Shown: positions 40,488 through 52,469 of the stretch, in pieces | Numbering within the stretch: the stretch's first letter is position 1 | Layout of the letters: each line of letters opens with the position of its first letter | Assembly: GCA_964016985.1 (NCBI GenBank) | Contig: OZ024831.1 | Location: 23,922,609 to 23,986,608, forward strand | Direction: 5' to 3' | Length of the DNA stretch: 64,000 nt | DNA from: Anodontia alba | Taxonomy: Eukaryota > Mollusca > Bivalvia > Lucinida > Lucinidae | The notes under the pieces: model-generated | The model's database searches: none | The model's input: the letters and a program-made list of their open reading frames with translations, nothing else | What the model was told of the DNA's origin: nothing | Made by a program: the position numbers and the translations under genes

Positions 40488-42007
40488 TGACATTCCATCA
40501 GCGAATAATAAACATCGTGGGCAGACTATGTTGGTACGCAAACTGTTCAAGGTCTGTAATGTTCGCATTTGAGAATATTCTTCACACAGGCTTCTCACAA
40601 CCTGCACAATATCCCTTTATCCTGATACTGTGACTGACGACTTTATCTTTAATACTTTTATAAGCTAATGTTTAAGGAATTATCCAATGTGCAGCTGAAA
40701 TTTCATAACAGCAACGGTCAGATTGCAACGGCTAAATGAACTGGTAAAACTTCACGGTGACAACTCGTCATGAGGAATGCCTTTTTGCTAATGAAAATAT
40801 GCAAATAAAATCTAAAAGATTGCATTTAGAAACAAAGAATTAACAAAAGAACGGAAATTGGAGACTCGGTTTTATTAAGTCTCTTCATAGTAGTGTTGGG
40901 AATCGGCCAGAATTTCATAATCCATCATCGGTTTTGTAAAATCGACTGATCGTCTATTAATAATGGACTTGTAGAAAATATAGTCACTCTTAATCTAGCC
41001 CTCTCCTAGGTATTCATTGCTCCAGATCAATAAGAGGGTATCCGGATAATATTTTTCTCACTTCTTCATGAAAACATATGTTGTGGGTACTCATTAGAAA
41101 CAGCTCAGCGAGGCGCTTTCATTTAATTTCTTTTTGACTTGCCTGTAAAAATAAAATGTGAGAAAATGTGTTTCTAATAATAGAATTTACCGATTTGTCG
41201 ACAATGAAAAATCCTCCAATCATCACTTTTATAAATCCAATTAACGGCCTGCTATAGATTTATAAAGACTGCTAGCTGGGTTGTTTCTCAATCTAGCTTT
41301 TCAATATGTTGTTACTTCTAGCAACCTTTTTACTGCATAAATCTGTCTTTTTTTCTTTACACAAACGTATGTAGTTTTTCGGCGTAGCTGTATAAGCTGG
41401 CTTTTGACATACTTATTGGTATTAGTCTCGAATGAATAAATAGTAATTTGCGATTGGTTAAAAATGTGTTAACTTCTGCAAACAAGTAGGGGTAAGTATA
41501 GAATTTACCGATGTTTAACAAATATATTCGTGAATGAACAATCACTTAATTATGACATTTATCTATTTAAAGTTGTACAGTATGGCAATGCAGATGTTAA
41601 CAATCGAAGAAATACCCATAATTTAAATAATATCGATAAAATAGTTGCAATGAAATAAATGATTATAGAAGAGCTTTTAATTTTGTACAGTGTAACTAAA
41701 TGTTTGATGTAAGCGGCCCAAACGCTAAGCGAACAAGGGCCGTTCAAGTTTACTTCTCTCCACTGTGTCGATAATATACAGAATTATCATGTGCCTTATA
41801 TTATGTGCAAAAAAAAAGATGTAAAATCGCATGGTTTAATTTTATATAATAAATAAACAGGAACTATGCCTTAAGCTTGATAGAAATGTTGGCAACATAA
41901 ATATTGTTCATTCTTAACTAGGAATTAGGTTTGTTGAAGACCCCTTTTATTTGTTTTTCGCGGTGTAAGCGGCCTATTGCGTCGGAGCGTAAACGACACG
42001 AAGAAAT
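40488..42007. other. No gene; hairpin scraps
   Basis: CATATGTTGTGGGTACTCAT and CAGCTCAGCGAGGCGCTTTC at 41083-41122 are a degraded central palindrome of the A/C type. TTAACGGCCTGCTATAGATT, ending CTAGCTGGGTTG, at 41235-41281 is the right half of family E. Several short frames have no motif. Confidence 0.5.
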
Positions 42008-42394
42008 ATTACTATTTTTAGCTCTGCTTCAGGTAGTTTTTTTTAGAATATCTCTATTCATACCGAATGGAATTTGTTCAAATAAGCGCAGAGTACGCGG
42101 AAAATCAAGTTCTTTCTAGTGGTGTAAGCGCTATTCTGCGATCTGGTCAAATTCTCGAGAACATTCGAAGAATGTGTTTACTGTCAATCTGGGTACCCGG
42201 GACAATGTACATGAATTTTGACGAAAAACATTCTCCGAATGTTCTCGAGAATCCTACCAGATTGCAGAATAGCACTGACCACCAGAGAGAGCTTGATTTT
42301 CCGAATACTCTGTGCTTTATTTGAAAAACATTCCTTCAGGTACAAATCGAGATATTCTAAAACATCCTACCTGAAGCGGAGCCAAAAATAGTAA
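42008..42394. mobile_element. Long foldback element
   Basis: Arms of about 150 bp run from ATTACTATTTTTAGCTCTGC (42008) to AAATTCTCGAGAACATTCG, paired with CGAATGTTCTCGAGAATCCT and ending CCGCTTCAGGTAG-complement sequence AGCCAAAAATAGTAAC at 42394. A central spacer of about 75 bp includes GGGTACCCGGGACAATGTAC. Arms diverge by roughly 10-15 percent by eye. Non-coding, single copy here; the frame at 42067-42324 is its translation. Confidence 0.75.
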
Positions 42395-43739
42395 CAAACT
42401 CTGTGCACCTAGTCATTTGGTCACGTGGATTCCCCACTGCAATCAAACTGTCTGAAACACCAATATGTAGGAGGGCCGAATGATTGTTCAAAGTTTATGA
42501 ATAGAGTTATCCCTCGTATTGCTATAGAAATCTTTCAAAATCTCCTCAGTAAGAGCTGGTTGGACTGTTTTTTGTTGTTGTTTTTTGTCACAGAAATGTT
42601 TCTTCAATAGAAGGTCTTTAAATCTTGTTAAAAGAATTCTGTTCCGTCTCAAAATATGACTTCCAGTTGGCTTGGTTAGGAATTATGTATAGTAAACTTG
42701 ACAGTTCTTCTTTTGCACAAACTATGGTCCAATTTCAAAATTTCTGTACAAACGTTCCATAGGTGAATGTCTATCAAATTTGTTCAAATTATTTTTGTTG
42801 GTTCCTCTAGAACACTTCGAACATTTTGTAAACAACAACTAACTAGATTTCAACAATACTCACAAACATCACTGGATTGACCATCCATCAAAATTTTTCA
42901 AATTAATTTGTATCACCAAAAAAAAAAAAAAAAAAAATAAATAAATAACCAACAAAGGGCAGGGTCTGATATATATATGTGCAGAAAACTTTGAAAATAT
43001 CCTTCTACCAGGTTAAAAAAATCTGCTTCCCAGGTGAGCAATCCAGGGCCATCATGACCCTCTATTACAAATTAAATATGTTTTTTTTCCAGTTTTTGCC
43101 AATCTTCATGGCCAGTGTTACACTTTGCTTACTCTTTTTCAAAAAGGTGCATGGTTGGCAAGGATTTTTCAAATACTGGTATAGTAGACAAATTAACACA
43201 CAAAAATTACATGCTTTACATTTATATGCTAAATTGCTTTTCATAATTTAGCACAGATATTTACACATCTGAGTACACTCCCTTTCCTGCCAACCCTTGC
43301 AATATATATATAATGTCTTACAGTATTAAAACTTTCTTGATAGTTTGAATTCGTAATAAAGTTTATATTTTAGAAGCCTTCTTCTTTTCATATTGAACCA
43401 CAAAGTAGTTTCAATATTCATATTCCAGTACCTCTTACGCCGTTTATCTTTTTTAAAGATATTTCTTGTTTCTTTATACAAACGTATGTAGTAAGTACAT
43501 TAACTCATCGAAAAAGTAAACATTTATAAAATTCGTGCTAGACATCTCAGAAATTGATCTTTGCAGATAGTGCTGACCATGATCAGATGTCTCAGAACGA
43601 ATCATCTGATCAGTATCTAACTTTTCAGCCATGGCACTGGAAAGTTTACTGAAACGGAAACAAATAAGGAATTTTATACCGCTGACATTAGATACACTAA
43701 GTAAAAGTTCTGCATACTGGGGACGGGTGGGTTAGCATT
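42395..43739. other. No gene seen; poly(A) at 42919-42937
   Basis: Short frames have no domain. An H-type hairpin remnant is at 43562-43640 (CTGACCATGATCAGATGTCT). The stretch 42650-42850 has the feel of an old dispersed repeat, but I cannot match it within the window. Confidence 0.5.
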
Positions 43740-43900
43740 TTTGTGGCATCATGTTTGCTTATATCAATACCAATCGCCCTCTCGAAGGGATCTTCTTTAA
43801 ACGAAAAGAGCTGGATCTACTCTAAAAGGTGAAAAAAATGCTCCCGTTGGAAACAAATTCTTTCCTTTTAGAGTAGACACTGTCCAGAAGGAAGTTAAAA
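43740..43900. repeat. Dispersed repeat M
   Basis: CATGTTTGCTTATATCAATA, then GGATCTACTCTAAAAGGTGA and AAATTCTTTCCTTTTAGAGT with AGACACTGTCCAGAAGGAAG. M blocks with a weak hairpin. Directly followed by MITE-A copy 12. Confidence 0.6.
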
Positions 43901-43904
43901 CAGA

Positions 43905-44184
43905 CATCACGAAAACATACCTATATAATTTTGACCCCCTTACACCCTACTTGTATATAGTAAAACTGGGTTTTACAGGGGTATACGTTATTTTTCCTAT
44001 TTCTGCTCAAAAACAAAAATTGTGGGTACTCGTTAGAACCGCCTCACCGAGACGATTCTAACGCGTACCCACAATCTATGTTTTGAGCAGAAATATGAAA
44101 TATATCTGAATTTTTATCTGTAAAGTTTCATTTTTTTTTGTGGTAAAATTTTCAGTATATTTGAATAGGCTTTTTTACGTAATG
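43905..44184 (-). mobile_element. MITE-A copy 12
   Basis: Begins CATCACGAAAACATACCTAT, ends CTTTTTTACGTAATG. Palindrome present with several mismatches (GCCTCACCGAGACGATTC). Confidence 0.87.
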
Positions 44185-45348
44185 CTTGACAATGTTGCAT
44201 GTAAGAAAAAGCCTAGTCAGTTCTCCAAATAGATATATAACAGACCAAATATTGTTGTAAGGGTAAGGAGCTTACTGAAAATAAACAGTAAATGTTGTAA
44301 AATGCTTAAAACCATCAATGATATTCAAATCGTCCATTTATATGCATCTTAGTCACACCACAATACGGCCAGCTCATTATTCAGGAAAACGCTTGATCAC
44401 GTCTACAAGGTCTTATCCACGGATACGCTTACTTGTGCTTTTTCCTTGATGTTGATGGCGGCAATTTACATAGTTTTAATACAAATCTCTTACCTTACTT
44501 TTTTGTTTTAGAAGTATGCATTTATTTTCTGGTTGTTTTATTACTCGTGCTCTGTATAAAACAATTTTCATTAGTTTTGCATGTTAGAAATGCGAGATTG
44601 TTCACTTGAGATACTCCGGTTTCCGCTTCACTGGTAACATTTGCATCATTTGAACGAGTTTATACCTTGTTACAGGAACTAAATATTGATTACACTTTTT
44701 ACTTTAAATCTGATTCCATTTAAAACAAAGCGGCACCACGAACTGCAATTATAGTTAAACTATCAATAATACACGAGTTCCATAGGCTACCATTCACTCA
44801 CCTGAGTAAACCAGCAATAGGGTGTCTGCTGATAACATGGAACATTTCTGAAGTACTTCCACGCATACCAATAAATAGTGGATGGCTCTAAACAAAACTA
44901 GAAATAATTTTGACACATCATTTAGGATGGGGCTTTATGTGGTTTTGGCGAACATATTCAAATGTACCAACAAAACCTTTAAGTGTGTTCCTTTAGGCGT
45001 TTATGTAAAGTGGTAATAAAACGGTTTCAAAGCTTGACTTTTTATGATTTTTGTTTTAATTTATAGTCGAGACTACATGTTCGCCAACATTCTGCATTCT
45101 GATGTTCTAGGAAAGCCGCAGGCATCACAAATATGGTTTCAAGACATTTTACATGACCAGTCAGCTGCTTCATATAGAAATCGACATTTAGCCACATGTA
45201 TTCGTGCAGTCTGATCAGGGTCGACAGTGTGCGCTAATAGAAAGTTTAAGGTCCATATATAATGCAGGTTCTTACCAACCAGGCTGCACAGATGCGAACG
45301 CAGATCTAGGTTCATTTTATATTTTGATGGGTTCATACGAATGTTTAT
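44185..45348. other. No gene seen
   Basis: Nothing recognised except an I/H scrap near 45188-45232 (TCGTGCAGTCTGATCAGGGT). Confidence 0.5.
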
Positions 45349-45719
45349 TACAGTCGAACTTCAATGGCTCGAACATCTTTGGGACCATGGAAATTCGTTC
45401 GAGACATGGGTAGTTCGAGCCACTGAGGGTTAATCATTGCGCAAGGTCAGAAGACAAATGGAAATAATCTAGAAATGTCTTTTCCATCGTCTATAAAATA
45501 ATGGTATTTTGAGTGTACTCATTAGAATCGCCTCGATGAGGCGATTCTAATGAGTACACACAACATACAGTTTCATGATAAAATAAAAAAAATTCCCTTA
45601 AAATCCCAAAATATTTGTTTTCTTAGCTATCGAAAGAATTTCCTAGGGACTCAAAAACGAGTTCGAATCATCCACAGTAAACGAGCCATCCGTGTTCGAG
45701 CCATCGAGGTTATACTGTA
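45349..45719 (+). mobile_element. MITE-C copy 3
   Basis: TA-flanked. The left end is TACAGTCGAACTTCAATGGC, the right end GAGGTTATACTGTA. Hairpin at about 45511-45568 with apex GCCTCGATGAGGC. More diverged from copies 1 and 2; its subterminal sequence matches the C half of the chimera at 930-1356 better. Confidence 0.86.
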
Positions 45720-45888
45720 TGTACAAAACATATATTGGCGGCATCAAGCGAAAATGTGCCTTTAAATACGTGCAAAATGCGCAGATTCAGATCATCCTGC
45801 CAGTGTGCAAAGTATCAGTCAGGTCTTTGCTCTCCATTCATACACTCTGTAGTATCCAACGATTCTGTCAGCGGACAGTTGCCGGTCT
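45720..45888. repeat. I-type remnant
   Basis: GCGCAGATTCAGATCATCCT and GTCAGCGGACAGTTGCC. Overlapping frames here continue into family F and are not genes. Confidence 0.45.
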
Positions 45889-46119
45889 GGCCCCAGTTGT
45901 TCAAAGCTAACGATGTCGTTAGTTAACAATTCGTTAAAATTTACATCGAGTGATACGTAAATATGCTGAAATATTTTGCTGAAAAAATGTGAGTAGCTTT
46001 TGCAGTGCAAAAGCTACTCACATTTTTTTCAGCAAAAGCTGAATATTGTATATTGAATCCGCTAAAACAGTTAACGAAATGACCCTTAACAAGCTCATTA
46101 AGCTAACGACGCTTTGAAC
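45889..46119 (+). mobile_element. Family F element copy 4
   Basis: Ends GGCCCCAGTTGTTCAAAGCT and CTTTGAACAACAGGGCTC. The hairpin at about 45968-46037 is nearly perfect (GAAAAAATGTGAGTAGCTTT, apex GCAGTGC). Confidence 0.87.
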
Positions 46120-46609
46120 AACAGGGCTCTGGGTCTTTGCTGTCCGCATATGCCCGAAGAATGTTATCGCATGACAGGAACAAATTGCCTCGGGTAAGGC
46201 ACCATGCTGACAAACTGATAGACAAGGAATGACCTTATCTCCCTATGTACTCAATCAGACATTCAAGAGATGGCTTTAAGTCCTTATCTTTTATTTTACA
46301 TGTATTCACCTTCAGTGTGGGCCAGTCGTCCTGCCCTCAAGCTATATACTTTTCAACAAATTGTAATAAGCATTGCCTATAAAGTCAGGGCTTGAAGCAA
46401 TCTTTCCAATGTCAGGATTTCGGTTGCATCTTGGTGCATAGGATATACTTGAAAGTCTATTAAGGACATATGGACTACCATCTGAAACACACTGACATAT
46501 CATATATTGGAATGTTCTTGTTCCTAAACTGGTCTTGGTATGCGCCCAGTACGTATGCCTTGAGGGACCCAGATACTCTTGGGATATACATGTATTTTTC
46601 GCCAGGTTT
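46120..46609. other. No gene seen
   Basis: The opposite-strand frames at 46470-46708 are shadows of each other with no motif. Confidence 0.5.
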
Positions 46610-46770
46610 TACAAGGCAAACAACTTTCTTGACGAATGTTTTTCCTATACACCAAGCCCTTTTTGAAACGAATCTACTATACTCCTCTTGACAATAACTT
46701 CTTTCCATTTACAGTAGACACGTTTAAGAAGGGCGGCAAAAATAATTTTTACAATGTTGCCTCTCCTGAA
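46610..46770. repeat. Dispersed repeat M
   Basis: AAGGCAAACAACTTTCTTGA, CACCAAGCCCTTTTTGAAAC, CTTTCCATTTACAGTAGACA and GTTTAAGAAGGGCGGCAAAA are M blocks. Confidence 0.5.
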
Positions 46771-46842
46771 GCTGTACCCATTTCCCGTACGGTAGGTTTT
46801 GCCATGAGACGGGTCAGCATTGGGCCGCATTAGGAGATAAAG

Positions 46843-47175
46843 TACAGTCGACTCTCGTTATCTCGAATTCCAAGGGACTCACTGAAACACTTCGAGATAT
46901 TCGTACTTCGACATATCAGAGTTGAGAGAGTGAGGAAAACAATAAATTGAACAACACATTTAACAAATGAATATGTAATTTGACTCCTGAAGTTAGAAAT
47001 ATATATATAAAATAATGTGGAAAAGAGGAGCAATCTAAGGAGCAATTTCTCCTCTTTTCCACATTATTTTGTTACCTGTTGTCATAGTTTCATGTTAAAA
47101 CAGGGACCAGATTTTCACTTCGAGATAAGCGGTAATTCGAAATAAGCGAGTTCGAGATAACGAGGTTCGACTGTA
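46843..47175 (+). mobile_element. MITE-B copy 2
   Basis: TA-flanked. Left end TACAGTCGACTCTCGTTATC, right end GAGGTTCGACTGTA. The hairpin at about 47010-47070 has lost part of its apex (GAGCAATCTAAGGAGCAATT). Confidence 0.87.
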
Positions 47176-48231
47176 CATGTACCTTTCAACATGCAAAATA
47201 TGTACAGACACAGATTATCATACGCATGCGCAAAGTATCATCCGGACCTTTGCTCTCCATTCCTACATTGACTACATTATATAGTATGTTAGCGGACAGT
47301 AAATGCCACGATCAGACTGCACATCCGCTCAGTTTGATCTAGGCATCCGCTCTCCGTAAATGACCCGAAGGCACTTTCCGCTTATATTAATAGGACTCAG
47401 AAGGTGTCATCCAAGTGCGGTTTGGAGTACGGTACATGACATTTATGGTTAATTTGTTTTTATACAGTCTACAAATAGCACGAAAAACCGATAAATACAC
47501 AATAAAAAAGGAGAAAAATGAAATCTTCTAGACATACAACATAATGTTTTCAATGCAGCTGAAGCGAATCTTATACGTATTAAGTTAAATCTCATCACTT
47601 ACAAATAAAATTAACAGGTCAATGCCAATCTGTGTAGACTTTCTCGATAATAGTTCAGTAACTAGACTCATTAATGACTCACGAGGGACGACGATAAATA
47701 CGCTTTGGACATGAACAGAAAATTAGATAGATTTCGCCTCCGACATCCCTACGATTGGATAGAAAAACATATGAGCCGCAACGTCAGAAAACGTACCTTC
47801 TGATAATGTGCGCCAAACGGAGACTCAAATTACCCTGCGCATGCGCGCAGTCTGATCAGTCTTCATTGGCTGGATGAGAAACTTCTCATCATTGGCTGCT
47901 TGTATCAGAATTGAGCCAAGTAAAACTTCTGAGGCCAAAATAAAGAAAATTAATTTGTTTGCCCTCTCCCTACATACCCAAAGGGATCCTGCCTACTCAA
48001 AAAATTTTATTGGCATTCTAGAGTGTCAGATTTTTTTTTTTTCATTTTAAAAGTAAAGAAGCTCTGAATAAAGTCTTGAATATACGCTCTCCATAAATTA
48101 TGGCAGGCATGCTACTTTTCATATTACTATTATAGACAGATATTTTAAATTTATGTGAAAAGGTTATTAATTTTCATATAAACATGTATTTCGTGACTGA
48201 CATTTCTGGTGGATTTTGTATATTTCTAAAA
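47176..48231. other. No gene; I-type remnants
   Basis: I blocks at 47215-47370 and 47815-47880 (CTGCGCATGCGCGCAGTCTG). Nothing coding. Confidence 0.5.
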
Positions 48232-48567
48232 ACAACAACAAAAAAACAACAAAAACAACAACAACAAAAACAAAAAAAAACAAAACAAAAACAACAACAA
48301 GCACAACAACAACAAGAACAAAAACAACGAAAACAAACCAACAAGCAAAACAAATAAAAAACAAACAAACAAACAAAAAAACAACAACAAAAAACAAAAC
48401 AAAACAAAAACAAAAAACAACAAACAAACAAACAAAAACAAACAAAAAAAAAAAAAAAAAAAAACAAAAAAAAAAAAACAAAAAGCAAACAACCCCCCCC
48501 CCCCCCCCAAAGAAAAAAAAAACAAAAAACAACAACAAAACAAACAAACAAACAACAAACAAAAAAC
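48232..48567. repeat. A-rich low-complexity tract (CAA/CAAA) with poly(C)
   Basis: About 335 bp made almost only of A with interspersed C, including a poly(A) near 48446-48464 and a poly(C) near 48494-48508. Four overlapping long frames (Lys/Thr/Asn-rich or Phe/Val/Cys-rich) are artefacts of this composition. Confidence 0.93.
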
Positions 48568-48895
48568 ATCTACCTGCCTACCCAAAAATATCTGACAGGG
48601 TTTGGAGAGGGCAAACAGAAATAATTTTAAATGTGGCCTGATTGAACTGTGGGTATACGCAGGCTGATCAGTATCTTTCCTGGGCGCAAATGTCCGAAGT
48701 ACGTTTTCTGACGTTGCGGCCTATTTCTTTAAATGGAAACTTCCAGACGATGCAATTATACGCTAACGTGCGGTTTTTCTACGTTGTTATTAAATGTGAT
48801 TTCCTATGAATATATTCGTTGTAAATAGCAGGGATAAATGACAAATTTCCGTGTAGTGTATAGTCCAGCCAAAGCTGAACCAGCTCATTACGAAA
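48568..48895. other. No gene; I-type scrap
   Basis: ATACGCAGGCTGATCAGTAT and GCGCAAATGTCCGAAGTACG at 48654-48705. Confidence 0.45.
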
Positions 48896-49227
48896 ACTTA
48901 TTCAAATAAATGTATTCTGAAAATTATACCTCCAAAAACTGAAAATTTTCAGATAAAAAGAACAACAACAAAAAAAACAAAACAAAAAAAAAAAAAACAA
49001 AAAAAAAAAAAACAACAAAAAAAAAACAAACACATTTTTCCATATTTCTGCTCAAAACATATATTGTGGGTAAGAACCGCCTCGTCGAGGCGGTTCTAAC
49101 GAGTACTCACAATCTATGTTTCTGAGCAGAAATAAGAAAAATAATGTATACCCCAGTAAACCCCAGTTTTACTATATAAAAGTGGGGTCTAAGGGGATCA
49201 AACTGATATAGGCAAGTTTTCGTGATG
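48896..49227 (+). mobile_element. MITE-A copy 13 with A-rich expansion
   Basis: Begins CATTACGAAAACTTATTCAA, ends GCAAGTTTTCGTGATG. An A-rich tract of about 75 bp at 48957-49034 lies exactly where other copies have a short A run (GATAAAAATTC). The left palindrome arm lost TACTCGTT. Confidence 0.87.
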
Positions 49228-49570
49228 TGAATTGATTCACGTTCAACGGAAGCAGTTGTGTAAAAAATTTTTTGTTCCCTTTCTGAAAAAGGGATTTAAT
49301 CAAATGGAAATAACTTGCTCCCGCTTTGGAGCAAATTCTTTCCATTTACGTGTAGAATAGAGCCTATTGAAAAAAAAGGTTTGGAGCTCTGCAAAGCAAA
49401 CAGAAAGCTACAAAAGTTGGCTTTCTTGTAAATAGGGTGGAAAATGTACCAAAGTCTTCCAGTACTCATAACCCTAGCCTAGCTAAATAAATTAATATGC
49501 ATCGCCCACTTCAATTTTTTCCGCCAATCAGATTACTTGATCCAGATTGTTGATATAATTTCACATACTG
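49228..49570. repeat. Dispersed repeat M and spacer
   Basis: CTTTCTGAAAAAGGGATTTA, AACTTGCTCCCGCTTTGGAG, CAAATTCTTTCCATTTACGT and AAACAGAAAGCTACAAAAG (49275-49405) are M blocks. Nothing else. Confidence 0.55.
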
Positions 49571-49645
49571 AATGGCAAACAGTATAGATCCAGATAAGTT
49601 GGCTTCTTAGAAGCTAACTGATCTGGATCTACACTGTTTGCAAAG
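49571..49645. repeat. Family H hairpin, isolated
   Basis: TGGCAAACAGTATAGATCCA pairs with TGGATCTACACTGTTTGCAA, apex GGCTTCTTAGAAGC. Confidence 0.75.
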
Positions 49646-49793
49646 GCTGGGTATATCCGTTGCAGCAGGAGCAGGGTTATTTAACCTTTTTTTGCAGCAG
49701 ACATTACTGTTCCTACTTTTTCAGATAATAGGGCGAGGAACGTCCATATGAACTCAAGCACTCTACATAAAATGTAAAGCCTTTTCTTCTTCT

Positions 49794-49833
<40 letters not shown>

Positions 49834-50953
49834 TTTTGTTTTTTTTGTTTTCAAAGCATAAGTACAAAACGTATCACAAAATTGTCGTCTACCTAGCACT
49901 AGAATTTGTTGGCACCTTGTGCAACTGACGGTTTCCTTCTTTTTCTAAAGAAAAACAATTTTTGTAGACAGCTAATTGGTTACCTAGTGTGCAAATCCTT
50001 TCAAACATGACAGCTATTCTCCCAGAGAGTGCAAAGTTTCTTCTTTAAGAATAACTCTCAGTGGGAAGGGAGGTAATTTTTTCACGCCAGAGCTACATCC
50101 CGTGGAGGTGTTACCATTCTCTTTAGAGCTACGTTACGACAACCCCGTTTGGGACATATGCGACTAGAACTAGGGTCTCAATGGGGTACCTCTAAAATCA
50201 GTTATCAGTAAACTTTCTGCTCCCAAATCAGTAGTCAGTAAATTTTAAGGGCAAATATCAGTAACCACTAAATTTTTTGTCAAGTCAGTAAAATAACAAA
50301 TTAGCATCTTTACTTTAACTGTTTTTGAATTTATTGCTCTAAGCATTAAAATTATATTTGACTGTATAAAGATAATATGGTAAAAACATCTTATTACTGA
50401 TCTTTTGTGTAACAATACCTTACTGTAATACATACAAACATCATGTTAGCACACATAATATAACCTAGTCACTAGTAGATATTTCAGTTTTCCCACATTA
50501 AGCACAATCTTTCCTCAGTAAGGTCTAAAATATTTTATGGTCAGACCCTTTCCTTAATGTGAGATATTTATTAGTTTTCGGGGAAATCGCTAACTGCTAA
50601 TTATTAACCGTTAATTTTTTAACCTAAATGCCACCAATTTCGTGAATCATTGAGCATGTGCGACGCCGCTAACCAGTAAAGCTTGACTTCAAATTTTGCT
50701 ATTCAGTATTTTTTATTTTTTTGAGGACCAGTCACCAATCAGTAAACCCCATTGAGACGCTCGTACATGCCCAACGATTTTGAACAGAAAAGCGTTACGT
50801 AAAAAAGTAGTGTCGTAGATAGAACGGTTATTTTTACGCACCAAAAATCTTAAAATCTTAAAAATCTTAAAAAGTATGCCTAGAATCGCTTCCAAATTAC
50901 AGGCTAAGGAAAGCATTGCTGCCTATGATAAAGAATCAAACTATTTAATGATA
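49646..50953. other. No gene; poly(T)
   Basis: Poly(T) at about 49796-49830. Frames at 50245-50433 and 50713-50916 have no motif. Repeated TCAGTAAxxTTT phrases at 50200-50290 and 50740 (AATCAGTAGTCAGTAAATTT) hint at an old local repeat. Confidence 0.5.
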
Positions 50954-51401
50954 ATATAGGGATCAAACATGGTTTTTCATACATTAATATTCGCCAGGTC
51001 CCGTGGGAGGTGTTGGAAACCGAGGCCGAAGGCCGCGGTTTTCAACACCTCCCAAGGGACCTGGCGAATGTTAATGCATTGAAAAACCATGTTCGATCGC
51101 TATTATTGCATAAAAAAAACAAACAAACTATAAGCATTTGCTACATTCGCGTTATTTCTTGCACTATTTTGTTTCGCCTTTTCACCGATGTCTCGCGAAC
51201 GTAATTTCCACAGCCTACGCTCGTTCAAGGGCCGGGCAGTACAAATCTCGTAACGGCAGCAAATATGTGGCCCCGGTACGATCATATTGAAAGTTCCGTA
51301 GCCGTGCATTAACAGCGGTGAATTGCCTTGTTAATACACGGCTTTTCGCCGGTTAATGCACGGCTGTTAATAACGTGCGCACTGCTTTTTATGCAATAAT
51401 G
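50954..51401 (+). repeat. Family G element copy 2
   Basis: Starts TATAGGGATCAAACATGG. Same left inverted repeat (apex GAGGCCGAAGGCCGCG), same ATTATTGCATAAA to TTTTTATGCAATAAT inner boundaries as copy 1, and high similarity by eye. The frame at 51010-51204 is a translation of it. Confidence 0.82.
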
Positions 51402-51983
51402 CAACTTTATTATTAATACTTTCCTTACGCATGTTACGCAGTTCAACTACTTACCATACTTATTCTAAAATATGAACAAGTAAAATTTGCTACCCGATGA
51501 TGTGTCTAAAAATGCTGGATATATATAGCGAAGACCCTGCGGCTTCTGATCTGGGTCTACTCTGTTTGCTCAGGCCTGTCTGTCCGAAAACATACGGAAA
51601 ATAAGGTACTTTAGCAACCTTGCTAAATAGATAGGAGGGTATATAAATAGAGGATATTGATGAAATAAAAGTCATATTCACGACAAACATTTGAATTTTC
51701 TTTTTATTATAGAAGAGATGCAAATCTTGCAAATCTTGCAAAATTTGAGTTGCCTCCCTTTGACCATTAATGTAAATAAGAAAAAAAAGTAGTTCCGGAT
51801 CTTATATTTTTCACTGCTCAGAGGAGTGAAAATATGTTTTATATTTTCACTAGTGAAAATATAACTTTTTCGAAATATGCATTTTATTTCATTAATAATT
51901 CTCTATATTTCATTACTTTGTATATAATAAATGTAGATATTTACTTTTTCTTATTTCCCAACAAAACGTAAGTTGTGTGTACT
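51402..51983. other. No gene; left half of a split hairpin
   Basis: H scrap at 51528-51570 (GATCTGGGTCTACTCTGTTT). At 51960-51983 AACAAAACGTAAGTTGTGTG with TACT starts a C-like hairpin whose other arm lies beyond MITE-A copy 14, at 52271-52310. Confidence 0.55.
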
Positions 51984-52270
51984 CATCACGAAAACATCCC
52001 TATATAATTTTGATCCCCTTAAATCCCATTTTTATGTAGTAAAACTGGGGTTTACAGGAGTATACAGTATTTTTCTTATTTCTGCTCAAAACATAGATTG
52101 TGGGTACTCGTTTGAACTCATTTGAACCGTCTCGACGAGGCGATTCTAACGAGTGCCCACAATTTATGTTTTGAGTTGAATGTGAAATATATCAGAATTT
52201 TTTATCTGAAAATTTTCTTTTTTCGGTGGTAAAAGTTTCAGTATATTTGAATTGGCATGTTTTCGTAATG
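51984..52270 (-). mobile_element. MITE-A copy 14, inserted in another hairpin
   Basis: Begins CATCACGAAAACATCCCTAT, ends GCATGTTTTCGTAATG. The flanks TGTGTGTACT and CATTAGAAGCACC rejoin to the normal hairpin reading TACTCATTAGAA when the element is removed. The palindrome has a duplicated GTTTGAACTCATTTGAACC. Confidence 0.85.
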
Positions 52271-52469
52271 CATTAGAAGCACCTATGTAAGTACCAACAA
52301 CATACATTGTTGTGCAAAAAGCAACAATTTCAACAGTTTTGGTCAAAAATGCCTCTAGAGCTACGGCTATAAGTATACATCTGACACACGTGTGTTAACA
52401 TAATGGTTCGGATCAGTCGTTGCTGCTTGGCAGGCTGGTCAAGGCTCCCAGTGTTCCAAATAAGGAACA
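52271..52469. other. Right half of split hairpin, spacer
   Basis: CATTAGAAGCACCTATGTAA and GTACCAACAACATACATTG complete the interrupted hairpin. The rest is unassigned. Confidence 0.5.

Noticed and set aside
48167..48641. Several overlapping frames of 119-141 codons on both strands
   Set aside because: Produced by the A-rich CAA/CAAA tract; composition is Lys/Thr/Asn or Phe/Val/Cys only.
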